From contig DATKBT010000081.1 in NCBI GenBank assembly GCA_035546295.1, forward strand, positions 1 through 19,379: DNA of 19,379 bases, read 5' to 3'. Source of the DNA: DATKBT01 sp035546295. Lineage in GTDB: Bacteria; Acidobacteriota; Thermoanaerobaculia; Multivoradales; Multivoraceae. How positions within the stretch are numbered: the stretch's first letter is position 1; each line of letters starts with the position of its first letter. The position numbers and the translations under genes were made by a program. Below the pieces are notes generated by a model that was not told where the DNA came from, made no database searches, and was given only the letters and a program-made list of their open reading frames with translations. Shown here one piece after another: positions 14,201-19,379 of the stretch.

Positions 14201-15448
14201 AGTGCCGCCGAGACGCAGAGCGAGCGTGGGACCCTGCCCCTGCGCCAGGAGCGCGGGATCGGCCTGCGACGACTCCTGGAGGGCCGCCGGGGCATCGGCC
14301 ACGATCCGTGACGAGCCTGCTCGGCTCGGAGCGACCTCCAGGCGATAGCGTCCCTGGGCGTCGGTCTCGACGAAGTTCTGGGGCGAGGAGGCATCCCAGA
14401 CCCAGGCCCCGGCGATCGGCTCCCGATCGTCCGCACGCACGACGGTCCCGGCCAGCGTGACCGCCTCGAGCTCGAGCACGACCGGCGCGGGCGAGACTCC
14501 GGGAGTCAACGGCTCGAGTCGGGTCGACGCGGACGCCGCTCCTCCGGCGCCGGCGCGGACCCCGAGCGCGCGGTCGTCGGGTGACGAGACGACGATCGAA
14601 CCGTCCTCGCCGGCGCGGCCCCAGGGCAGCCCGCGAGAGCCGACGGCGAGCAGCGCTCCGGGAACGGGCTCGCCGCTCCGGCGCACTTCGAGGGTGCGCG
14701 CCTTACCCGGGGCGAGGGTGATCGTCGCGCTGCCGTCGCTCTGCTGCTCGAGCTCCGCGGGGGCGAAACCAAGGGCTGCCACGTCGACGCTCCACTCCAC
14801 TCCGGCGGCGACCTCGAGGCGCGCGGTTCCGTTCTCGTCGGTTCGCTCGAAGAGACGGATCGTCCGGGCCATCTCCCTGGAAGGATCGAGGGACCGGGGG
14901 CCGAAGCTGTCGGAGGCCATCACCAGGGCGCCCGGGACCGCCGCGCCGGCGGGATCGAGCACCCTGATCGACACGGCCCGAGACGGCGGCAGCACCATGG
15001 TGCGCAGGTCCATCGACTGGAAGATCGGCTCGAGCGAGAGCGACTGCGAGCGGTGTCCCCGAGCGCGGAAGACGAGCGTCCACATTCCAGGCTCGGAGAC
15101 CGCGATCGTGAAGCGGCCTTGGTCGTCGGTGCGCGTCGTGCGCGCCGAATCGGGCTCGCGACGGTCGAGCGCGGCGCTCGCTGCGTCGTGCTCGAAGAGC
15201 GAACGGTGGAGCTCCACGGTCGCGCCGGCGAGCGGCTCTCCGGCCGGAGAGATGAGCTGGCCGCCGACGTCGAGCCCCTGGCCGACCGCGGCAGCGACTG
15301 CGGCGAGCCCGATCACGAAGATCGCACCGATCCGCGCAGAGCGACTCGACGGGAGCCCACGCTCGCGCGTTACCACCTCGCCCTGCTCGCTCACGCTCCA
15401 CTTCCTGACTCGACGACGCCCCGCCGCCCCTGCGCGCTTCGACTCCAT
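11201..15448 (-). CDS. Large exported protein of carboxypeptidase-regulatory-like (transthyretin-fold) repeats
   Basis: The 1415-aa product carries a basic N-terminus and one hydrophobic segment (ARIGAIFVIGLAAVAAAVGQ, about residues 38-58), a signal peptide or anchor. The rest is about 12-14 repeats of 75-100 residues with the pattern 'G-x-V-x-D...P-V-x-G-A-x-V...T-D-x-x-G-R-F-x-[IL]-x-[DG]-[LV]-x-P-G-x-Y-x-[LV]-x-A-x-x-x-G-[FY]', for example TTDAEGRFEIADVAPGRYDL and EADEEGRFEIADVTPGRYEL. This is the carboxypeptidase regulatory-like domain (CarboxypepD_reg, beta-sandwich), abundant in surface and adhesion proteins. There is no enzymatic domain and no TonB-dependent barrel. ATG 15448 is the annotated start; GTG 15394 is a reasonable alternative with AGGA upstream and a more normal signal-peptide length. 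The function is probably extracellular or periplasmic scaffolding; this is an inference. Confidence 0.82.
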   Translation of the reverse strand: MESKRAGAAGRRRVRKWSVSEQGEVVTRERGLPSSRSARIGAIFVIGLAAVAAAVGQGLDVGGQLISPAGEPLAGATVELHRSLFEHDAASAALDRREPDSARTTRTDDQGRFTIAVSEPGMWTLVFRARGHRSQSLSLEPIFQSMDLRTMVLPPSRAVSIRVLDPAGAAVPGALVMASDSFGPRSLDPSREMARTIRLFERTDENGTARLEVAAGVEWSVDVAALGFAPAELEQQSDGSATITLAPGKARTLEVRRSGEPVPGALLAVGSRGLPWGRAGEDGSIVVSSPDDRALGVRAGAGGAASASTRLEPLTPGVSPAPVVLELEAVTLAGTVVRADDREPIAGAWVWDASSPQNFVETDAQGRYRLEVAPSRAGSSRIVADAPAALQESSQADPALLAQGQGPTLALRLGGTLTGIVVDQERRPVPEAEVRREVTTRGLTFGAEGRPVRTGSDGRFVMTPVAPGEPSSLRVRAEGFAPERFEVAAIEAGHARDVTIELSAGRRALGTVVDLSDRPVAGAEVTLTESISGTRGIEAILQSRFAGDDDELRATTDAEGRFEIADVAPGRYDLEARAAGFAPARVPAIVVPEETIASEIGTVALSPGVAVEGFVRDRAGAPLEGVEIRKQEEGGVLGVVRLGLQGEQPADTSTDADGRFRLEDLAEGSTLRVSAELAGYGTISVQGVRAPTEEPLELVMEPAATLRGVVVDGLGEGVANAGLRLIAEMGSGVIDIATIASRMRNEQADEEGRFEIADVTPGRYELRATGGGFQEGRREGIEVIAGRDPAEIRLVLEKGAVLRGQVLSEDGDPVSGAIVLRVEQRRSPFEVGGMPSVARSDSDGRYRLDGLPTGATSILVEHARHPKMVRDFVVQPGENLLDLRLESGHEIGGRVVDETGLAVAGATVAAQAPSAGFSITFGGQGSEPVTDERGEFTLEGLADGSYRVTARRDGYAEASTEDLVRVEGRSVYGLELRLGVGASIVGQVLGLEFDELARVEVLGMKPGATVAPAIGRVDYEGQYRVDNVSSGDWLVMARVGDGAKSVRRSVTIEPGTAEVVLVLDFGGGLAIRGQVTRSGEPVRGAMVYAAGTTTTSSSQATTDQDGRFALLNLKIDTYRVVVASLGAGAAHEEEVELAGADAEVLIELRELAISGRVVDALDGSPISGAAISLSPGDEESSRRSFGGFGTPPRSGEGGSFRLDGITPGIWLVRAGKEGYATGTAQVEVTEEFGIDGIEIELEPARGLSLVVATDTGRPADQVTVLALDATERVVLQGQYNASEGGVVRLDELPTGSWTLLVAAPGGATTSLRATAPGDEVPVRLPDAGSLRVRVPELEGTGLQAQARLLDDAGQPYRSALFLQLSSKWSLVDGVGTISQIPVGTWTLEVSTPDGARTWNQIVRVIAGTTLEVAID

Positions 15449-15655
15449 GAGCTCGGCTCGGAGGCTTCGCCGAGCAGGCGCCGCTTCGCAGCCCCCCGGG
15501 AGGAGGACCAGCCAGCGGAGTCGAGGCGGCTCGTCACACTCGTGAAGCTAGCATTTGGCTCTGCCCGGCATCCTCTGCCCGACATCCTCTGAGAGATATC
15601 CGAGCCGGGCTCGGCGCGCGGCGGCATCGGCCAGCATGGCGGAGTGCGCTTCCGA

Positions 15656-15754
15656 TCAGATCAGCGAAGCGTAGGTGACCAGCGCGGTCAGCGCCAGGCT
15701 CAGGGCGATGACCAGAAGGACCTGCCAGCGTCCGCGGCGTCGTTCGTCCATCAT
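15656..15754 (-). CDS. Possible 32-aa single-pass membrane peptide
   Basis: The open frame begins with two ATG codons (MMDERRRGRWQ) and continues with one hydrophobic helix (VLLVIALSLALTALVTYASL) before TGA. AGGA lies 6 bp upstream of the first ATG. The basic N-terminus and single helix fit a small inner-membrane peptide with the N-terminus inside. It sits between the repeat protein (15448) and the divergent phosphatase (15961); the surrounding gaps 15449-15655 and 15755-15960 show nothing else. Its small size means it could be chance, and no family is recognised. Confidence 0.45.
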   Translation of the reverse strand: MMDERRRGRWQVLLVIALSLALTALVTYASLI

Positions 15755-15960
15755 GTAGGGTCCTGAAACGTCCCTCGTCTTCGGCGTCCGCCGTCTCCCG
15801 CCTCCTCCTACGTGCCAAAGCAAGCGGGGTTCGTGCGCGAACCCGACCGGGGATCCGGACGTATCAGACGTATCAGGAGGATCGGGATCGGGCCCACGAG
15901 CAACGGCACGCACCCTGGCAACCGACCTTCGCGCTCTCCGGAGCGACCGAGACACGCACC

Positions 15961-17769
15961 ATGGCAACGAGCATCGAGCGACCCGCAGACGACGCGACCG
16001 AGGGAGCCTCGCGGCTTCCGGACTCGAGCACTGTGGAGCCGGCCTTCGAGCCCAGCCGCGGTCTCGCCTGGCTGCTCGAGGCGACCCAGGAGCTCAACGC
16101 CGCCGGCGACCTCCGCCAAGGGCTCGAGGTGGTCGCGCACCGGCTCCGCGACGTGATCCCCTACGACAACCTGGCGGTGCTCCTGCTCGACGACCGCGGG
16201 CGGGAGCTCACGCCCGAGCTGTCGGTGGGCTACCCCGAGGGCTTCGCCGAGCACTGGCGTTTCGGCCTCGGACAGGGGATCGTCGGCACCGTCGCCGCGA
16301 CCGGCAAGGCGCTCTCCAGCCCCGACACCCGCCACGACGACCGCTATCTCGACGCCTGCCCGGGCACGCGCTCCGAGATCGCGGTCCCGCTCCAGGTCAA
16401 GGGGCGGGTGGTCGGCGTCCTCGATCTGGGCAGCAACCAGCCCCACGCGTTCTGCTCCGGCCATCTCCGGCTGCTCAATCTGCTCTCGGCCATGCTCGCC
16501 TCGGCGATCGACACTCAGCGCCTCCACGAGAGCACCCGCGCGCAGGCGCGCACCCTCTCGGTCCTCCACGAGCTGAGCCGCGAGCTGACGTCGATCCTCG
16601 ACCGCGACCGAGTGCTCGAGCACGTCGCGCGGCGTCTCCACCGGCACGTGCCCTACGACGTGTTGACCATCAGCCTCTGGGAGGAGGAGCGGCAGCTCCT
16701 GGTGCCGTGGCTGTCGGTGTGCGAGGAGGAGTGCCGGTCGGAGGCGCGCGCGCTGGCGCTCGGCGAGGGCATCTCGGGCAACGCCGCGGCCCTGCGCCAG
16801 ACCCTGCGCGTCCCCAACGTGACGATCGACCCGCGCTTCGTCGCCTGCAGCCACCAGATCGTCGTGCGCTCGGAGATGGCGGTGCCGCTCGTCTTCGAGG
16901 ACCGGCTGATCGGCGTCCTCGATGTCGAGAGCACCCGCTACGACGCGTTCAGCCTCGATCACGAGATGCTGCTGTCGACGCTCGGCTCGTCGATCGCCAT
17001 TGCGATGGAGAACGCCCGGATGTACGAGAGCGTGCGCGAGACCCAGCGCGAGCTCGACCGGGATCTCACGACCGCGCGCGAGATCCAGCAGCAGCTCCTG
17101 CCGACCACGACTCCCTGGGCGCCCGGCTTCCAGGTGGCGGTGGCGGCGGCGTCGGCGCGCCACCTCGGCGGAGACCTCCACGATTTCCTGCCCTACGAGG
17201 GCGGCCGCTTCGCGGTGGCGGTCGGGGACGTCGCCGGCAAGGGGGCGTCCGCAGCTCTGCTCGGCGCACTCACCGTGGGGGTGCTGCGCGAGATCGCGCC
17301 GCGTCAGTGCCCGTGCCCGGCCGAGGTGCTCTCCAGCCTGGGCGCGCGCCTGCGGGCGCTCGACGTCGAGCGCCGGTTCGTCGCGTTGGCGTTCGCCGCC
17401 TTCGATCCGGCGTCGCGGCGGGTGACGCTCGCGAACGCCGGCCTTCCCTACCCGATCCTCCTGCGCCAGGGCGAGGCGAAGGAGATCGAGCTCGGAGGGA
17501 TCCCGCTCGGCACGCTTCCGGGCGCCGCCTGGCGGGAGGTGACGCTCGAGCTCGAGCCCGGCGACACCCTGATCCTGCTCACGGACGGTGTCACCGAGAC
17601 CGAGCGCGACGGCGCACCGCTCGACGGCACGGCGCTCCTCGAGCTCGTCGAGCGGCTCGCCGGCGGGTCGGCGCGCGAGTTGGCCGACGGTTTGCTCGCT
17701 GCGGTCCAGCAGCTCGATGGCAGCGGCGCGCCCCACGACGATCGGACGATCGTCGTGGTCAGGGCGTAG
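15961..17769 (+). CDS. GAF-GAF-SpoIIE (PPM/PP2C) serine phosphatase, RsbU-like
   Basis: The 602-aa product starts at ATG 15961; its ribosome-binding site is weak. GAF1 covers about residues 35-190 (GLGQGIVGTVAATGKALSSP, then SEIAVPLQVKGRVVGVLDLG) and GAF2 about 205-355 (GEGISGNAAALRQTLRVPNV, then SEMAVPLVFEDRLIGVLDVE). A short coiled segment (RELDRDLTTAREIQQQLLP) leads into a SpoIIE-type PP2C domain from about 385 to the end. Metal-site residues are visible in GGDLHDF (403-409), VGDVAGKGASAALL (421-434), LTDGVTE and DDRTIVVV. Such proteins dephosphorylate anti-anti-sigma factors in partner-switching stress regulation, with GAF domains sensing small molecules or partners. No STAS or RsbW-type kinase gene is in the window, so the partner is unknown. 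All metal ligands seem present. Confidence 0.92.
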   Translation: MATSIERPADDATEGASRLPDSSTVEPAFEPSRGLAWLLEATQELNAAGDLRQGLEVVAHRLRDVIPYDNLAVLLLDDRGRELTPELSVGYPEGFAEHWRFGLGQGIVGTVAATGKALSSPDTRHDDRYLDACPGTRSEIAVPLQVKGRVVGVLDLGSNQPHAFCSGHLRLLNLLSAMLASAIDTQRLHESTRAQARTLSVLHELSRELTSILDRDRVLEHVARRLHRHVPYDVLTISLWEEERQLLVPWLSVCEEECRSEARALALGEGISGNAAALRQTLRVPNVTIDPRFVACSHQIVVRSEMAVPLVFEDRLIGVLDVESTRYDAFSLDHEMLLSTLGSSIAIAMENARMYESVRETQRELDRDLTTAREIQQQLLPTTTPWAPGFQVAVAAASARHLGGDLHDFLPYEGGRFAVAVGDVAGKGASAALLGALTVGVLREIAPRQCPCPAEVLSSLGARLRALDVERRFVALAFAAFDPASRRVTLANAGLPYPILLRQGEAKEIELGGIPLGTLPGAAWREVTLELEPGDTLILLTDGVTETERDGAPLDGTALLELVERLAGGSARELADGLLAAVQQLDGSGAPHDDRTIVVVRA

Positions 17770-17950
17770 ATCCGCCGGTCGGACGAGACGACCGGGCGGT
17801 CGACCTCCCGGCGGGTCGATCACAGCGACGCCACGGCCGCACGGCGATGGCTCGTTCGCCGAAGGTCATGGCGCTCGTCGGTCGACCAGGGGGTCGGCCG
17901 CTACGGAAGACGAGACCCGGCGGGCCGGTGTGGCCGCGGCGCGAGCGGCG

Positions 17951-18571
17951 TCAGAGGACGCGGCGCGCGATGCCGGTGGTGCGCACCACCAGGCGGAGCA
18001 CCACGCCGGCCACCATCAGGGTCCCGGCGCCGATCAGGATCAGCGGCCAGGCGACGGCCACCACGCCGGGGCCGAGCGGCGTCAGCGTGAAGAACAGGCC
18101 GATCACACCGGTGCCGATGCCCAACGCCGCCGGCACCAGCAGACCGTTCTCACGCCCGAAGTGCGCCAGCCAGGTCCAGAAGAACGCGACGCCCCCGAGC
18201 ATGGGGAAGACCGGCCACAGCGCATTCATGTGATCCCAGTCGAGCGGCCCGAGCGTGATCAGCAGGAAGAAGCCGCCGATCAGAAGCGACGCCATGCCGG
18301 GAAAGACCCTCCCCGGATCGCGCATGCCGCCGAGCATGAAGGAGCCGAGGGTCGCGAGGCCGAACAGGATAGGCGCGAACGGCCACAGCCGATCCGGACC
18401 CGGCAGCCGGACCAGGAAGGTGTCGATCGTGAACCAGAGGCCGACGCCGATCAGGGCCATCCCGAAGAACAGCGGCGCCAGCAGCGGATTGCGCCGGGCG
18501 CGCCCCAGGCGCCGGTTCTCGCGGCGCTCCCGGCGCCGCTGGATCCGTCGGAGCCGGCGGGGGAACATCAT
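17951..18571 (-). CDS. Multi-pass inner-membrane protein
   Basis: The chosen start is ATG 18571 (MMFPRRLRRIQRRRERRENRR), because the frame upstream to 18829 runs through repeats and a hairpin and is not protein-like. The 206-aa product has a very basic N-terminus of about 30 residues, then roughly six membrane segments (for example LLAPLFFGMALIGVGLWF, FAPILFGLATLGSFMLGG, SLLIGGFFLLITLG, PMLGGVAFFWTWL, GIGTGVIGLFF, AWPLILIGAGTLMVAGVVL). The repeated 'WP-x-x-[PIL]-x-x-G' turns (LWPFAP, LWPVFP, AWPLIL) are typical of the LiaF/DUF5668-like membrane modules. No catalytic motif is seen. A 35-bp hairpin repeat lies 63-97 bp upstream of the start and could affect expression. Confidence 0.72.
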   Translation of the reverse strand: MMFPRRLRRIQRRRERRENRRLGRARRNPLLAPLFFGMALIGVGLWFTIDTFLVRLPGPDRLWPFAPILFGLATLGSFMLGGMRDPGRVFPGMASLLIGGFFLLITLGPLDWDHMNALWPVFPMLGGVAFFWTWLAHFGRENGLLVPAALGIGTGVIGLFFTLTPLGPGVVAVAWPLILIGAGTLMVAGVVLRLVVRTTGIARRVL

Positions 18572-18633
18572 GGTCGATCTACGGACTCGCCGATCTGCCG
18601 GTTTCGGGATGTCCTCCGAGACGGGCTGCTGGC

Positions 18634-18668
18634 AGCCTGTCCGAGTCTTCGGACAGGCGAGCAGGCTC
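18634..18668. repeat. Second copy of the 35-bp hairpin repeat
   Basis: This copy matches 6770-6804 at 34 of 35 positions (GAGCAGG here, GAGTAGG there), with the same CCTGTCCGA/TCGGACAGG stem around GTCT. Here it lies in the non-coding region upstream of the membrane protein. The second hairpin of the 86-bp insertion is absent. Confidence 0.88.
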
Positions 18669-18677
18669 TTCGCGGCC

Positions 18678-18716
18678 GAGCGTGGACATGGAGCGTGGAC
18701 ATGGAGCGTGGACATG
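18678..18716. repeat. Three tandem copies of a 13-bp unit
   Basis: GAGCGTGGACATG is repeated exactly three times at 18678-18690, 18691-18703 and 18704-18716, followed by GAG. It lies about 10 bp from the hairpin repeat, in the gap upstream of the membrane protein gene. No function is evident. Confidence 0.9.
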
Positions 18717-18828
18717 GAGTCGCAGTGGATGGAGCGGAGCCACAGAGCTTCGATGCCCCGAGCGGCGCCGACTCTCCGGAGCCGGGCGCCTGTGAGGCTC
18801 CCCCTGGGGGGCTGGAGGGGGGAGAACA

Positions 18829-18868
18829 CGTAGCCTCGAATGTGCTACGAGCACATTCAGAGGCTACG
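18829..18868. terminator. Long 18-bp hairpin overlapping the RDD gene stop
   Basis: Arms CGTAGCCTCGAATGTGCT and AGCACATTC-A-GAGGCTACG form an 18-bp stem with one bulged A and a 3-base loop (ACG). The stop codon of the RDD gene lies in its right arm. There is no T-tract on the minus-strand exit side, so it may be a transcript-end stabiliser or a repeat rather than a classical terminator. GTAG occurs at the foot of the stem. Confidence 0.6.
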
Positions 18869-19379
18869 CCTGGACGACCCGGGTGTCGGCGATCATGTCG
18901 TGGAGAGCCTTGCGCTCCGCCTCGTCGAAGAAGATCATGATCGCGCCGATGCCCAGGAACGTGCTGGAGAGGACGCGGATGATCGACTGCTTCATGTCGA
19001 GCTCGCTGCCGTCGGAGCGCAGGACGCGGATGTTGCGCATCTTCTTGCCGATGGTGGCGCCGTCACGTGAGAGGAAGTAGATCTCGTAGCCCAAGACGCC
19101 GGCGATCAGGGCCAGCCCGGTGACGCAATTGAGGATGGTGCCGAAGGTTCCCAGGCGCGAGAAGACGAAGCCGAGGACCACGGCCACCATGACCGCTGCG
19201 ACGATCACGCCGGCGTCGATCAGCCGGGCGAGGAAACGGTCCAGGACCCCGGCGTAGTGCATGCCGGCCACTCCCGCGCCCGCGATCGGCGAGCTGCTCG
19301 CGGCGGCGGAGACGGCGGGGGCGCCCGACGCCGGCGTCGCGGGAGCCGAGGGCGCCGCAGGCCGGGGAGGCGCCGGGGC
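18864..19379 (-). CDS. RDD-family membrane protein (N-terminus beyond the window edge)
   Basis: The frame is open to the right edge, so the gene is partial. The first visible 36 residues are Ala/Pro/Ser-rich (for example PRPAAPSAPATPASGAPAVS), a linker of the type that often joins a zinc ribbon or other N-terminal domain to an RDD domain; the true start lies upstream. The RDD domain begins at YAGVLDRFLARLIDAGVIVA with the R and D residues that name the family. A second membrane segment (ILNCVTGLALIAGVLGYEIY) is followed by SRDGATIGKKMRNIRVLRSD, the typical 'G-x-T-x-G-K-x-x-x-x-[IL]-x-V' loop. A third segment (VLSSTFLGIGAIMIFF) and HDMIADTRVV complete it. RDD proteins are of unclear function; some have been linked to ion transport. 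Confidence 0.88.
   Translation of the reverse strand, partial: APAPPRPAAPSAPATPASGAPAVSAAASSSPIAGAGVAGMHYAGVLDRFLARLIDAGVIVAAVMVAVVLGFVFSRLGTFGTILNCVTGLALIAGVLGYEIYFLSRDGATIGKKMRNIRVLRSDGSELDMKQSIIRVLSSTFLGIGAIMIFFDEAERKALHDMIADTRVVQA

Noticed and set aside
15808..17823. 671-aa minus-strand open frame opposite the GAF-SpoIIE gene
   Set aside because: Its composition is that of an antisense GC-rich frame (Arg, His, Asp, Glu runs), with no recognisable domain.
17770..17950. Weak TCGACC/GGTCGA hairpin after the SpoIIE gene as a terminator
   Set aside because: The stem is only 6 bp with no T-tract in very GC-rich sequence; it is not distinguishable from chance.
1..19379. CRISPR arrays, tRNA or rRNA genes
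   Set aside because: No regularly spaced repeat-spacer pattern, no tRNA cloverleaf and no rRNA sequence was recognised; the tandem repeats at 3581 and 18678 are too short and too few.

Overview
This is a high-GC bacterial chromosomal segment with no rRNA or tRNA gene visible. A very large secreted protein built of carboxypeptidase-regulatory-like repeats, a TIGR02265/DUF2378-like protein, a GAF-GAF-SpoIIE phosphatase and acyl-CoA enzymes together suggest an Acidobacteriota- or Myxococcota-like heterotroph. That placement is an inference from gene content only. All genes and sites were read by eye from the sequence.

Positions 1-6129 read as a decaying chromosomal integron. A tyrosine recombinase of the integron-integrase type (minus strand, 5020-6129) keeps the integron-specific insert and the catalytic residues, but its N-terminal third is broken by two frameshifts. 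Its 3' end faces the cassette array, so the integrase runs in the same direction as the cassettes ('inverted' integron layout). The array reads right to left. It starts at a first core site (4763-4769), followed by cassette 1 (frameshifted membrane protein), a complete 78-bp attC (4096-4173) and cassette 2 (unknown 135-aa protein). Next come an attC split by an insertion carrying a RAYT-type Y1 transposase, cassette 3 (a CheB-type methylesterase), and a second attC split by a 448-bp internally deleted IS110/IS1111-type element. The last visible part is cassette 4 (a secreted cupin that runs off the left edge). In each of the three cassettes whose 3' end is visible, the gene stops 20-22 bp before its attC. 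Both insertions interrupt attC at the same point, next to the outer core site.

Positions 6312-10275 hold acyl-CoA metabolism: a biotin-dependent acyl-CoA carboxyltransferase subunit and a 4HBT-like thioesterase coupled by a GTGA overlap (minus strand), divergent from an AMP-forming acyl-CoA ligase (plus strand). The thioesterase is interrupted by an exact 86-bp insertion that can fold into hairpins. A 35-bp core of this insertion recurs at 18634-18668.

Positions 10476-15448 (minus) carry a small TIGR02265-like protein, the C-terminal scrap of a short-chain dehydrogenase, and a 1415-aa exported repeat protein. Positions 15656-17769 carry a possible 32-aa membrane peptide and a GAF-GAF-SpoIIE phosphatase. 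The right end has two minus-strand membrane proteins (a multi-pass protein and an RDD protein cut by the window edge), separated by a repeat-rich 290-bp gap with a long hairpin.
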